A DNA stretch of 64,000 nt from Botryosphaeria dothidea (taxonomy: Eukaryota; Ascomycota; Dothideomycetes; Botryosphaeriales; Botryosphaeriaceae), in contig WWBZ02000062.1 of NCBI GenBank assembly GCA_011503125.2, forward strand, positions 1,240,001 to 1,304,000, in the 5' to 3' direction. Positions 12,716 to 25,500 of this stretch are shown here, piece after piece. Below the pieces are notes generated by a model, which was given only the letters and a program-made list of their open reading frames with translations, did not search any database and was not told the origin of the DNA. Each line of letters opens with the position of its first letter. Position 1 is the stretch's first letter. The position numbers were made by a program, and so were the translations under genes.

Positions 12716-13204
12716 GGTTGGTTGAAGGTTTTTGGGGTGGCGGGATGGGTGTGGGAGGTGGTTTGGTTGGCCTTTCATTGTTTCCTTTTCGCCCTTTCTA
12801 TGCTGTGATCTATCGCGTAGGGCTAGGAAGTGGTTGTGAAATTATGGGGCTGCTTAGAAATCGTCAATATGAGGCTGCCTGATGACGGGTAAGTTCGACG
12901 GCTCATACCACTCCTAATAGCTCATCTGAAGTCAGTAACGTGACAGCCATCATTGTCATGATGCAAATGTCATTACTTGGGATAATTTATACCATTTGCC
13001 GTTATAGAGAAGACGTTTACTACACATATCAGCCTCTGTGTTGTCTGCGTGTTGGTGGTTTTTAAATATGAGGTAATCAATGATGTGCGGGATATATATT
13101 CCACTCGGAGGTATACCCGATTCAATCTAGAAGAGTCATGTCTTCGGGAGCTAGTGCGGCGCAGCGATTTTCTATCAGATTTTGAGTGCTCCAACTTTCA
13201 AGTT
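12716..13204. other. Intergenic region between the OYE pseudogene and the DHA2-type MFS gene
   Basis: About 490 bp upstream of the pseudogene start and downstream of the MFS stop. It is somewhat AT-rich around 12960-13100. No gene is seen. Confidence 0.35.
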
Positions 13205-15100
13205 TTACTTTTGAGTGCTTCTCATCCCCCTCCCGCCCTTGAGAAGCATCGCAGCCACAATGCCCAATGCGGCAATACTTGTGGAAGCCACGAACGCGTA
13301 GCGTATACCATCATAGTATACCAGCCTAGCAGGGTATCGTATCTCAACCGGTAGCTCCCGCAGAGTGGTAACAGAGTGCCGAATCTTCTCAATGATCTGG
13401 AAATCGGGAACGTGAGTCCGGGCACGGTATGAGAAGATAGATTTCTCCATCATGAATGGCAAAGAGCTTACCTCCAACTTATCAGGCACATCCGGGATCG
13501 CACCCGGAAGTTTCTTCTTGAGCGTGGTTTGTAGAATGGCCGAGGTTATGGCAACTCCCCAGACTGACCCGAGCGAGCGAATGAGATAAACGGTTGATGC
13601 TGTCACAGCATGGTCTGGCGAGTATGAGCGACTAATCATGGAGCGAGAGGGAAGATAGGGATGTACCTGAATGATCGAATGCAGCTAGAGATGTGAACAG
13701 GATTCCCGGGTAAATGATACCTTGACCCAGGTTGGCGGGGAAAGTGAAAACCAGATATTTCCACGGAGCGTCATTGAACCTCAACGTCAAAACAAGTAAG
13801 TTCCCAAAGGCCATCAGTGTCGCACCCGCTCGTACAAGCCAGAAGAGCTTACCCCAGCGCGACATTACTACACCAGAGATGAGGCCTCCAATTGGAGTTG
13901 CGAGAGAGGGAAGAGCAAGTCGAACGCCTGCTTTGGTTGCGGAATCGAGAAGGACCACTTGAAAGAATAATGGAAGCATAAACAAATACTAAAATTGAAA
14001 TTAGCAAATCTCCACCACGCTTTTAGGGAGAGAGGGTGATCTTACGGCATATGCAGCAAGGCCAGCACACACGTTTGCGATCTGAACAGTTACTGGAAGC
14101 CAGCCCCGAAGCATACGCAATGGGATGATGGGTATCGCTCTTGTCTTGGCCTCCACGGTAATGAAAAGTGCTAGCAGGGCCACACTTCCGACTAGAGAGG
14201 CGATGACCCAACCATTACTCCAAGGTAGTTCGTTGCCGCCCAAACTCAATCCAACTAGCTGGATTGAGATAGCTAGGACTAGCAAGATTGATCCCGAGAA
14301 GTCAACCTTTCTCCAGATCTCACGAAGGGATGATTGATTGAGACCAAGTGCCCCCGTGGGGTTTTCGATTACGAACGCTCCAAGTAGCAGAGCAATCGCG
14401 GATATTGGGACTTGTAGCAGGAAGCACCAGCGCCAGCCAATGTAATCAGCCACTGAACCTCCAAAGGAAGCACCACAGATGGAGCCGAATCCGAACATGC
14501 CGTTCTGCAATGCTTGGTACATTCCGCGCTTTCGGAACGGAATCATGTCAGAGTTGACGATTGTGGCTGAAGGTGAGGAATTAGCCATTTTCCTATCAGT
14601 AAAAGTTGAAATGACTCACCCATGGTCATAAGCCCACCTCCGCCGAACCCGCAAAGAGCTCGCATACAGTTTAGTAGCACGATATTCTTGGCCAAGCCGC
14701 ATCCCAAACACCCGGCGGCGAAGGTGATGGTCGAAACGAAGAAGCATATACGACGTCCAAATAAGTCAGAGAAGCGACCGTAAAGAGGCTGAAAGGCAGT
14801 GCTTGTGACAAGGTAGGAAGTTGTCAACCAGGAAGCCGTGTTTGCCGCATCGAATTCGGAGCTGATAACAGCATAGGTAGCCGCTGTAATGGTACTGTCG
14901 AAACCATAAAGGAAAACGTTCGCAAATATGGCCGTCTCAATCCATAGAAATTTCCGTGGTGGTCGCCATGATTCGTCCGGCTCCGGCGGTTTGAGAAGCG
15001 GTTGGGTATCCGCGTGAGACGTGGGAGCGTTCGTTGGGTCAGATTCATGCGTTTCAGCGCTTTGCTCATCGCGGGGCTGCAAAGTGCCGTAACCGGCCAT
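13205..15100 (-). CDS. MFS transporter, DHA2-like with 14 predicted helices
   Basis: A 552-residue carrier of the drug:H+ antiporter-2 type, as in vacuolar basic amino acid (Vba) and multidrug transporters. Five exons: 15100-14620, 14566-14046, 13988-13667, 13614-13472 and 13396-13205. Family features are FDSTITAATYAVISSEF in helix 1, SWLTTSYLVTSTAFQPLYGR, the loop signature DLFGRRICF, and GFGGGGLMTM running across the first join. Each join restores a continuous helix (for example AAYAYLFMLPLFFQ, FDHSDHAVTAS). The last intron (13471-13397) is 75 nt with no stop, so retention would add 25 residues. The N-terminal ~60 residues are hydrophilic. The ATG at 15100 gives the typical short cytosolic lead; an upstream in-frame ATG at 15217 would add 39 residues. 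The substrate is not known. Confidence 0.85.
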
Positions 15101-16196
15101 TGGATCGAGTATAAGTCTTCTAACGGCCTGCCTAACTAAAGATGAGGGGTAACGTGAGAACGTCTCGTGGACCGTTTTGTTGTATCTGAAATTTATAGTG
15201 TGAATCCGGATGGCCAATTATTAATGGATCGCCGCTGTCCAGCACCTGTGGGAAAGATTGCGAAACCGGTTCGAACGTTCAATCCAGCTCGAGCACGCCA
15301 TTATAACTTAAAGTTACGAGCAATATACCCTGCCTACTTGACATTCACGGTTAGACTCCGGCACGGGAAGAGGATCCGCGAGAGATAGGCGTCTTCAATG
15401 ACCGGTAAGGCGTATCGATTTCGAAGACATTACGTCCTAATAGCATATTCTGGAAAACGTTTGATGATCGTATAGCCGCAAAGAGACAGTGGAGCTCTGT
15501 GCTCGAAAAGGCTCCAGTTGAATGAATAAAAGCAGGGACATCTGTTGAGGGCGTGTAGTCAGAGTGACAAAAAAGCAATTCGGATCAAACCTTTACTCAG
15601 AGAACCATGTCAGTATTGCTGCAAAGAATTTCCGGGTCGATCACATAATGCGAAGATTTTAGTGGAGTCCAGTCCAGCTCTGCCGCGACCGAAAAGAGGG
15701 GCGTTGTAAGGATAGGGCTCGGAATGAACCGACGCTTTTGAATCAATCAATCAGTGACGTCGGAGGGGGCAGCGCCAAGTGTTCTTCTGCAGGAGCGACA
15801 CTGTGCTGTAGTGCCAACGATTTCTGAATCTTGCGGTAATGTTTGACTCGCAAAAGCACGAAAGATAGACCAAGAATTGTCTTCAGATTCGCACAACAGA
15901 TTATTGTGGGGGGTTGACATGGTGCGACCAGTAAAATTGTGCAGAAACTACAGAACCCAAGCAGATCGCAATGATGACCCCGCAATGCGCGTGAAATGGA
16001 ATCTGGTCAAGGACTGGGATGATAAGACGTGATCAACGATCTCTTGAGAGCAAGCATGCGGGGGTTCATCGACGCAAAACCATAAATCGTACTGGAATCT
16101 CGTGCTATTATGAATAGGACGCAGCGCTTCAATTCTTTTCTCGATAGCAGAAAACACAAATTTGACATTCCAAATTGAAAACTCCTACCTCACCTA
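15101..16196. other. 1.1 kb divergent intergenic region
   Basis: This lies between the starts of the DHA2-type MFS gene (minus) and the arylsulfotransferase gene (plus), so it holds both promoters. Only short, unconvincing frames are present. Confidence 0.4.
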
Positions 16197-17960
16197 ATGC
16201 GAAGGAACATTGCTCTGCTTGCCTGTGGCTTGCCATTGGCGGCTGCTGATTGGCAATTCAAATCTCGTACAGATCTGGCACCGCCCCGTCTTAACATCAC
16301 CATAACGGCTACATCATCTGTCGAGGAGGGGTACCTTTTCATTGCACCTTTCGCTGGCTTGCCTGATGCACCTACGGAGCAACATGGTCCACGACAGGCA
16401 GGGCCATACATTTTCAGCGACAATGGCGACCTCGTCTGGTCTGGCTACGGCATATATTCCATTTGGGCCACCAATTTCCAGGCTGCGCGATGGAAGGGAC
16501 AAGACGTGCTGTTCAGCTTTGAGGGAGACCACAATCCTGGGTACGGCCACGGGCATGGTCATACAACTATCGTGAATAAACATTACGATACAATTAGAGA
16601 GCTGAGAGCGGGTAACCATAAGCTCACTGACAAACACGAGTTCCATATCATTGGAGAAGAGACTGCATTGATTCAGATTTATCAGCCCGTACCAAGGGAC
16701 CTGAAGAGATGGGGTGGAAGTCCGGAGCAGCAATGGATTGTCAACGCAATCTTTCAAGGTGCATGGAGCGCTCACTCCCTTTTCGGTGAATGCAACAGAC
16801 TAACAGTCACTACTCGCTTAGAATTTGACATCGAAACTGGCGAGCTGCTCTTCGAATGGGCCAGCCTCGACCACGTTTCTCCTGATGGTATGTCCCAGTG
16901 TAGTCTTCCATTCTCTGGTGGCTTCTGCTAATTTCAATCAGAGGCAATTCTGCCACTCAACCCCGGCCAGGCCGGCTCTGGATACAACTCATCCGACGCG
17001 TGGGACTACTTCCACATCAACAGCGTCGACAAAGACGCCGCCGGCAACTACATCATCTCCGCTCGGGACGCAAACTCCATCCACAAGATCTCTGGCTCAA
17101 CCGGCGAGATCCTCTGGCGCCTCGATGGCAAGAACTCTTCCTTTGCTCTCGGCCCCAACGTCACATTCGCCTTCCAACACCACGCCCGTTTCTTACCCAA
17201 CCCCACAGACGACCCAGCCATCGAGGTCATCTCTCTATACGACAACTCCGCGCACGGCACCGAGCACAACGACGGCTCCGAGGTCCACACCGCGCCCTAC
17301 TCCAGCGGCAAGATTGTGCGCCTCAACTCTACCTCGTGGACGGCTGAGCTCGTGCAAGGCTTCTACCCACCCCCCGGCACGAACCTGCTGTCCAAGTCAC
17401 AAGGCTCCACCCAGGTCTTGCCGAACGGCAATGTCATCGTGAACTGGGGGTCAGAGGGCGCGCTTACGGAGTACCTGCCCGACGGCACCCCGATCTTCCA
17501 CACGTACTTCGACAGCGGCGCGCTGGGCGAGGGCGTGCAGAACTACCGCGGCTTCCGGTACAACTGGACGGGCCTGCCGAGCGAGGACCCGGCTATCGTG
17601 GCTTTGGAGAATGCGGATGGGTCGGGCACGGCGCTGTATGTGTCCTGGAACGGAGATACCGAGACGAAGACGTGGCGGTTCTTTGAGTTGGATGAGAAGA
17701 CCGACACGTGGAGCTCGCTGGGAGATGCGGAGAGGACCAGCTTTGAGACGAGCTTGGAGGTACCCGACCGCAAGGTCGAGCGAGTCTCCGCGGAGGCGGT
17801 GGACCGCCATGGCAAGGTGTTGCGGACGACCGGAGTGGCAAGATTGGAGAGGGAGGTCATTGCTGCTAGTGGAGCTTCAGGTGCTCACGACCAGGGGCTC
17901 GTTGTAAATGAGGAAAAGTGGAATTGGTGGGCCAGCCAAGAACTCAAATTCAGGGCCTAA
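16197..17960 (+). CDS. Secreted arylsulfotransferase-family protein (ASST-like)
   Basis: A 569-residue protein from two exons, 16197-16887 and 16942-17960. The N-terminus MRRNIALLACGLPLAAAD is a short signal peptide, and many N-x-S/T sites follow, so secretion is likely. The body has the beta-propeller features of fungal arylsulfotransferase family proteins: GPYIFSDNGDLVWSG in an early blade, DVLFSFEGDHNPGYGHGH, HEFHIIGEETALI, then DAWDYFHINSVDKDAAGNYI and FQHHARFLPN, and STQVLPNGNVIVNWG near the end. The join restores HVSPDEAILPLNPGQAG. Bacterial ASST moves sulfate between phenols; the fungal activity is largely unproven, so function is by family only. Codon use is GC-rich toward the 3' half but has no sign of breakage. 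Confidence 0.87.
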
Positions 17961-18533
17961 AAGGGTGAATTGCACAAGAGTTTGCCGAAAATCGACCAAT
18001 CTGAAGACTTTGGTGGCTTGAGATTGAAGGATGGGGATTGTGTAGTTGGGAAGTCTTCCGGACGACCCCAAGTAGCCTTAAAGGCCTCGAAACTGCAAGG
18101 ACTGTAGCTTGTTCAAGGTTCAGGTTCAGGGACAGTAGTGTGCAGCATAAGTGACCTTTTCGGCGACGACGTAAAATGATGATCCGAAAAGCTGTATACG
18201 GAAGTAGCTTCCAATCTTCTCTTTCTCCTAACTAACCATTTATTCCCTGAATGGTACACAATTAGATGGTACTGATTGTCTGAAGGTTCACAGCTAGCGG
18301 AGTGGTATCATAAACACTCTGAGGTCTTATGTATGTCAAATGCCTGCCGGATGATGAACGATTATGGAAAATACTAAAGATGTGATATCCCCGTAATATT
18401 TTAAGTAACTAAAGATAGAGATGCTAAAGACCAAACAACGTCTCAATATAAGATTTTAAAATTTCAATTGATCGTGTTATCACCGGTGTGGCTAGCAGAT
18501 CCTCCGCACGCCGAGCTCCCCCGGCGAAAGCCC
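17961..18533. other. Intergenic region, moderately AT-rich
   Basis: It lies downstream of the arylsulfotransferase gene and downstream of the HET relic, whose 3' end faces it. An AT-rich part at about 18360-18480 has no gene and no repeat I can match elsewhere in the window. Confidence 0.35.
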
Positions 18534-19661
18534 CTAGCTGCAGATAACTTTCTGCAACAAAAGGAATCCGTCCTGAACAGCTAACCTCTGCACGTAACAA
18601 TTTCCGATGACCTCAAACGTGAAAATACACTCTTTCTCATCCGTTGACGAATTCACCATACTCTTTCGCCGAACGGCGAACGGGAGCGAGCACCCGAGAA
18701 ATATGTTCACTTCACCGCCGGGAAGTATGTTCAAATATCCGCTGCCCGGCATTCAATCCTCCATGATGAACAAAGTCCTACAAAGAAAACCAGTTATCAT
18801 CTTAGTAAATGGGGGTTAAATGTCGATAGGAGGAAAAAATTCCCCTCCAGCATTTGAAGACGTAAAAGCAGCAGAGAACTCCCCATAATTCTCCTCCACA
18901 ACTCGTCGTTTGGCCCTTTTCGTCTGTATTAAATCATGAGCGACAGTTCTCCCAAAAGATTCTGAAATACCGTCCATATTATGTGGTCTTGCTAAGTTCC
19001 TAATTTCCATTTTGTCCATAAAAGTCCTCAGAGCACCTTCCTTGGAGGACGGTATTGAAAATAGACCGGGAATGGTATCTCGCACGCTACCGATTCTCAC
19101 AGCTTTCAAACAAAGATTGAACCTTCCTTTTGGCTCAGCTCCCATGGTAGTATCGCCGACAGCATTAAAAAGGTGCGGAGATAATGCTCTATGGACGGTA
19201 TCACCCGGCTGCAATGTTGATATAGCCCAGTCGGGAAGCCATAAGGGCAGATTCAGTGATTCGTGCATCGACCGGCTTCCCACCAATAAACTCCAGGAGT
19301 CAGACAGCATTGTCATTGCAGCATGGACAAGAGCGTCTTCGAACGATTTGGTGTAATCCGGTATCAAGGCACCGGTCCGACCCCAAGAATTCACCAGACC
19401 AAACAGGGCGAAGTACAGATCTCGCCTATCGGAAGCGAGTTTCGAAGAGCAGCAATCTCCCAAATCTTGTAGACGAATTGGCATTCTAGGTCTAAGCCAA
19501 TGGTTGATTTCGGTAAAGGCATGAGTGACGAGGCTCAAGCTTATCAATGGATCGATCCACGACTCGAAAGGCTCCAAAAGAAATATCGGCATTCGCTTGA
19601 GCGGAGCACAAGCTTCTCCACCACTGAATTTAGATGCAATGAAGCTCACACATTTTTCCAC
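18534..19661 (-). pseudogene. Truncated relic of a HET (heterokaryon incompatibility) gene
   Basis: Only the C-terminal, post-HET-domain part of a HET protein is left. Visible family features are SDRRDLYFALFGLVNSWG (the R-D-Y-A-L-G motif after the HET domain), LIPDYTKSFEDAL, LNLPLWLPDWA, and near the end RTLFIMED, followed by GGEVNIFLGCSLPFAVRR and a GNCYV motif. Two in-frame stops break it: TAA at 18818-18816 and TGA at 18755-18753, all in one frame, so no intron is needed to connect the pieces. There is no ATG at the 5' end; the frame closes at about 19667, less than 100 bp from the end of the siderophore transporter gene. The N-terminal HET domain is therefore missing. The gene was probably cut when the transporter and this relic came together. 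Confidence 0.75.
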
Positions 19662-19759
19662 AGATCATCCACGCAAAATATAGGGGTTCTACCGAGTACT
19701 GTTTCATCCGGTAACACTCTACATCCCAACCCGGGTATCATTCCAACTAGAAATCCCAC

Positions 19760-21649
19760 TCAAACAACATTTCCGCGCACCTGTTTGATGTTCTTGACAT
19801 TCAGGTTCCGCCACATAGCCACGCACGCAAGCGCACCCACAAGCAAGGACACAGCAGTGATACACATGATCCGCTGCGTCTCGCCATACGCCTTGTCGAT
19901 ACCATCCCTCGTCGGTGTACCGGACGCGTAGCTCGTCTGGGCGACAATGCTCGCGTAGATAGACGCGACATCCGTACCCTCGGGCGTGTACTTGAGGAGG
20001 TTCTCGTAGAAAGTACCGGTCCAGATGGCAGCTGCGATGGTGCTGCCGATGGATGAGCCAACGCTGCCGAAGAGGTCGAGGATGGCCATGATGACGGCGA
20101 CGTGCTGGTGGTCGGAGGGCGACAGCATGGCCATCTCGCCACAGATGACAATGGGGCCGCCGGCGAAGGCGACGAAGATCTGGGTCATGATGATGTAGCC
20201 GACGCTCTGGTCGGGCTGGCGGAAGTGGATCATGAGGCCGACGCCGAGCATCATCAGCGGGACGAGGAAGTACAGGGCGAAGGGCTTAAAGCGGCCGGTG
20301 CGGTAGATGAGGGCGGAGATGATGATGGAGAAGAAGCACGAGCCCGTGCGGTAGATGTTGCCGATGTAGGTCGTCTGGGATGCGCTGGTCTCCCAGACGA
20401 CGGGAAGCATCGAGTAGAAGTACGCGCCCCAGATGGACGAGTTGGCGAAGACGAAGACGAACATGAAGCCGCCGAAGAAGACGGTGCGGTCGGCGAGGAG
20501 CTTGAACGGGATGAAGGTGACGGGCGCGCCGAATTTCTCCCATGCTACGAAGGCCGCAACGAGGACTACTCCGACGACGATCATGGCGATGATCATGGGA
20601 GAGCGCCATCCATCACCCTGGTACGAGTACAGGCTGAAAGGCAGGAGGAACAGGGCCATGCCACCGCCAAGGAGCAAGACACCGAAAAGATCGACGTCGA
20701 TAATGAACTTCCAGATACCTCCAGCGGAGATGTGGCGCAGTTTGCCCTGGCTTTCGAGGATACCCATCTTCTCGGCCTTACGTTGGTTCCAGAGGAAAAG
20801 GAAAACCAGAGGAGTAATGACGACGGGTACAATGATGGCCCACATGCCAATACCCCAGCGCCAACCCATGCCGCCTTCGCCCAAAACGCTGTCGGTGATA
20901 GGTCCGGCGGCCCAGGTAGTGAAAATGTAGGGGCTAGTTGCGAACGAAAGCATAAGAGCACGACTCTTTAAGGTGGAGGTATCGGCGATGAAGATGGTGA
21001 GAACGTAGCTCACACCTTGAGATCTGTAAGGAAGTGGAAATTAGAAACGAGCCATTGAATGGAAATGTTGATGGGGAGCTCTTCATTACCCGACAGAATA
21101 GAAGACGTCAGCTGCAGCGAATGTGGTAACGCTGTTGCAAGCTGCCATCATGATAAAGCCCAGGGTAAAGATAAGAAGCATCAAGCCAAGGCCTTGAGGA
21201 CGGCCCCAGGTATCGAGGATCTTGGAGAGCGGGAGTTTGACGAGGCCGGCAACGATGGTGGCTACGATGCTAGTAGCGGCAGTGAGAGAGTGCAGTTGGA
21301 ACGCACTCGTCACATAGGGAGTGTAAACGCTGATGGCAACTTCTTGGATGGACTGAATGACATAGAACAGCCAAATGCTGGATCGCGGTCAGAATACGGG
21401 TTGATTGAATTCTGGAGCTGCTCACAAGGTGTATGCCAGGATCAGATGTGTTTTGCTCCACACGGCGGTGACGGCCTCAACCTTCTGGATACCGGCCTGA
21501 GCATCCTTGGTGATGAGGTCGTTGATGTTGTCTTTCTCCAAGGACCGGTCGTGGGCCTGGGCCGTCTTCTCGGGATCGGCAGCGGGGGCGATGGGCGCGG
21601 GCTCCTCGACCGACTGGTCAGCCGGAGTCTTCCTGGGAAAGAAGCCCAT
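19760..21649 (-). CDS. Siderophore-iron transporter, MFS family (MirB/Sit/ARN type)
   Basis: A 591-residue, 14-helix MFS permease that imports ferric siderophores, by similarity to fungal Mir/Sit proteins. Exons are 21649-21426, 21377-21090 and 21023-19760. After an acidic, hydrophilic N-terminus of about 55 residues the first helix begins with KTHLILAYTFIWLFYVIQS, restored by the first join. Further family features are VYTPYVTSAFQLHSL, the loop signature LSKILDTWGRPQGL, YSVGSQGVSYVLTIFIADTS (second join), GPITDSVLGEGGMGWRWGIG, and the long C-terminal loop with WTGTFYENLLKYTPE typical of this group. Two perfect iron-GATA sites lie 310-350 bp upstream, so repression by an SreA/Sfu1-type factor when iron is plentiful is likely. 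No siderophore synthesis gene is next to it. The substrate siderophore is not known. Confidence 0.9.
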
Positions 21650-22597
21650 GATTGTTGATGCACAGAGCAGCGATGCAGTGGAGGTGGGATGGACAATGGC
21701 CAAGAAGGAACGCTGCAGCAAGCTAAATATGCGTCTGCAGTGAGGCCTGCACCGCTATCGGCTGAGCCGATCATCCCACCAGGGTGCCATCGCGCTCTTG
21801 GCAGCGGAAGAAATGAAAAAAGTGCCGGGTCGGTTCAGCATTACGGCCGGCTCTGGCGTCGCATGAGTCGAATGGTTGGTTGGACGGAGGGGTCTGGCTC
21901 TGGAGTAGCGAGGAGGATCTGATTGTGGGGACTCTCGGGCAGACGCAGCCAATGGCGCATCTGATAAGATTGATAAAAGCGGGCGCAAATCAGATAAAAC
22001 TTTTGCCGTGGCGCTGTTCACGTGCAGGAGCCAAAGGCCGATCCCGAGCCCCGTCGGCCTCCTGCACTTTCATTCGCAACACCCACCGGCGAGCTGCCTT
22101 TTCGCGACACTTTTGCCGGCCGCCTTTATGCATATCTGTCAAGCTTGATCGAATCTAGACATCCCGACATCGACAATTCCACCTCCTCGCCTCTGCGCGC
22201 ACCCGCATTACCCGGCGAAGCCCGCATCTGCCAGCCCTTTCTGCTGTCGCAGCTGCACGTTACATTCCAAGCGGGATCGGAGGGAATGGAGTCTATTTTC
22301 GCTGGAAAAATCTAGACTGGAAAAATCCACGGCATCTTCCCGTATCCTCTGCATTTTCTTTTCCCTCCTCCGTTGCAACCCGACCACAACGGGCTCATCG
22401 GCCGACAGCGTGTATCTACGCCCGTTCTCTGCACATTCCTTCACGCATGCTCTCATGAGCCTCGTTCAGCGCCTCTCGTGCGGCCTTGCCTCGCTCTCTA
22501 ACATGCATACCATGCGCCTCGCAAAACTGACAATCATTCGAATTACAGGACTACGCCGCCGCAACAAAAAAGCTGGTATCCACAACGTACGCTTCAT
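21650..22597. other. Promoter region of the siderophore transporter, and 3' flank of the GMC fusion gene
   Basis: About 950 bp between the siderophore transporter start and the stop codon of the GMC fusion gene. Apart from the GATA sites and the CCAAT box it is unremarkable. No gene is seen. Confidence 0.4.
21959..21997 (+). promoter_or_regulatory. Two iron-GATA (SreA/SRE-type) operator sites
   Basis: ATCTGATAA at 21959-21967 and ATCAGATAA at 21989-21997 both match the extended consensus ATCWGATAA known for fungal iron-responsive GATA repressors (SreA in Aspergillus). A further TTGATAA lies between them at 21970-21976, and a CCAAT at 21949-21953 next to them. The centres are 30 bp apart, about three helical turns. 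They lie 310-348 bp upstream of the siderophore transporter ATG, on the far side of its promoter, and point to iron repression of that gene. Confidence 0.7.
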
Positions 22598-25500
22598 CTA
22601 AACATCGCTTGAGTAGCTCTCGCACCACCCAACGTGCTCATTGACGGCCGGATACACGTCCCTGAAGCTATTCACGCCCATCCACGAGTCCAGGTGGCCG
22701 TATCCCGGAATGACCCTGCGCTGGTACACGTCGGTCCCGAAGCGCTCCCTCAGCATGTCGTAGCTGGTGTTCGTGCACTCCGGATCGTACACGACGTTCT
22801 TGCTGCCGCTGATGAACAGGATCGGCAGGCCCTGCAGCCGCAGCAAGTTCGACTCGGTGACGAGGTTCTCGAAGTCGTTGTCGAGCGCGCCGCCGCCGGT
22901 GCCCATGCGCATGAGGTGCGTCAGCGTGTGCATGTGGATGCCGCCGACGAAGCTGCCGAGGCGCGAGTGCGTCGCGCGGTTGAGGTTGCCGTGCGTCCAG
23001 AGGCGGCCGAAGGCGAGCGAGCTGCGGTGGCAGACGGTGCTGCTGCAGAGTTCGTCGGCGGGCCCCACCGGGTAGAAGCGCAGCGCCTGGTCCAGCGCGC
23101 GCTGCACCAGCGTCGTCGCCAGCCGCGTCCAGCTCGTCACTGTGGGGAACCATGAGCCGGCGACGGCTTGGTATATGCGCGGCAGGAGCGTCGTTGCTGC
23201 CTTGGCTGCGTTGACGGTGCCGAATTTCTGAGCGAAGAAGACTTGGCTCGCGCAGAGGCCGATCATGCGGGAGGGAGGGAGGGTTCCGTCCAGGAGGCCC
23301 ATTGAGGTGGCTACGGCGCCGAGGCAGTGACAGACGACGTACATCTTGGTTTGTGTGTCTGGGTCGTGCTTGTTGTAGATGTGCTCTACGGCGGCCAGGA
23401 CATCCAGACGAGCGTCATACGCAGTGTAGCCTCGCTGTGCAAGGGGAGTGCGACCAACCCGCAAGACAACGACGTACACATCGTGGCCTTCGGAGAGGAA
23501 GTACTGGACGGCGTTGGTTTGGATGGTCGGCAGTGAGTATATCTGCTCGTCGACGGACGCGCCAGGGACCATCAGAATTGGCGGCCGCCCAGCGCTGGGA
23601 GCACGATCTGTTCGCCAGACCTTCATCACAACCTGGACGTTATCTTTGGCTGTGAGCAGGATTGTTTCGGCTGGCTGCGGCTTCTTGGAGCCCGCGGCGA
23701 AGGGAGCCTCATCTGGGTACTCCAACATCCTCAGCGGGCCGAGGAAGTAATTCGCCGTGTTCCTTACAAAGTATCCGAGGAACCCCGCCGTCGGAAGAAC
23801 GGTTTGAATGATGCTGCCTCCCGTCCTCCCGAAGCTGAGGAGCTCGGAAGCAAAGTTCCTCCAAGAGATGTACAGCATGCCCTTGCCGACGACCTCCCCG
23901 TCACGCGTGATGGTCGTGTACAGTGAGGTTGTGGCCTTCCAGGTGTTGCGCACGGAAAAGGCCATGTTAGAGTCGACCTTCTTGTAGCCATTGAGGACGT
24001 ACCCCTGTCCGTCGGTGCTGAGCATTGTGAGATTGTACACCAGATTTGTTCCATCCGAAATGCTCTCATCAGTAGTGAAAAAGCCAACCTCGCCGCGGAG
24101 CACCAGAAGAGGGTCTTTCGACAACGCTGCACAAGAGAAGGTTCCTGTCGCGAGCGCGGCATGGTCCGAAAGCTTGACCACTGTGCATTCTTTAGTCATG
24201 GAACAAGCTCGATTGCTTGGAGTCTGCACTTACAGTTGCGCACGTTGAATGCGTCAACGCTGAGGTAGAACCGGGCCGCGCTGGATCGGCCTTGGGCCAC
24301 CCGCTCCGCCGTCTTGAAATCCTGGATGTCGTCGCCAACGTAGATATGGCCTTCCATGATCTCCGTGAACCGCACACCCGACCCGGTGGCCGTGGAGCGA
24401 ATCAATTGTTCGGTTTCCTGCATGTCGGGAGTCATGGGGAACGACTTCTTAGGCTTGTCGAACAGGTCAAGGGGGCCGTTTGCTGACTCGTCCGTTTCCC
24501 AGTCGTATTTCTCCGCAAGCAGGTCCATCGTCCGTTCGGCCAAAGCGGTAATCGTTGCGAACGGGTTGACACCTTGAAAGTCAGCTAAAGCGTGTTCAGA
24601 AAAACTAGGGATTGCCCTTACCTAATGCTGTGGGGATAACAGCACCGTCGACGCAAAAGAGACCTTCATGCGTTTCTGCGCCGCTGCCTGTAAACAACTG
24701 GCCAAGGTGGTTCGTAGCGCCTGTGCTGCCTGTATCGTCTGACGCCATTATGGTTCCGCCCAACGGATGTACCGTGATTTCCTCTTCGCTTTCGAACGCT
24801 AGACAACAGTATTAGCTTTTCATCGTAGATTTCACAGTTGGTCCAACAGTACTCACCGGAGTAGAACGGCGAATTGATCATGGTGCCTCTGATAGTGTTC
24901 GTTGCTGCGGCAAGGATCTGACTCAACTTCTTCACGTGGGTGGTCCGGCCCACTCCAAGGAACTGGAGGTAGGGCTTGTCGTCTACGAGGGACAGAATGG
25001 CTTCGTTGCTGTCATGAGACATGATCAGGTATGTCTGAGTCCGGTTCACTGAACTCCCCGTGGCGTAAGGCCCAAGGAGCCTGTTCTTGGTTCGCGAGAG
25101 CAGGTGGCGGAATCGCTCAACGAGGGCGAAGTTCGTGGGATAGACTTTGCCGGGGCCGATCTCCAGAAGAGTTTGAATGACAGGTGCGAGGGCCGCGGGG
25201 ATAGCTCCTTCTTCGATAACGTGGCCGTCGAGGACGTTGGGCGATGTTTTTGGTCCCCTGTTGTCAATGACTCCGGTGATGGTAGGGCCGCTGGGGTGGT
25301 CAGGCCGAGCCTTCTCGCTGCCGATGCCGTTGACGATCTCGTCTGTGTTGTAACCTGGGCGCCCACTGTCAGCTCTTTCCTGTGATTTTGAGGTATTGGA
25401 AATTGCCTTGACTAACCAAAAGCCAATATGTCTCCATTGCCTGACATCTTTTGGCCCACAAATTGGGAGGTTTTCAATCCATGCGCCTTTGATCGGAGCA

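Noticed and set aside
20102..20971. Plus-strand frame of 289 codons antisense to the siderophore transporter
   Set aside because: It is a mirror of a transmembrane protein; its acidic, Gly- and Glu-rich composition is what reading hydrophobic codons backward gives.
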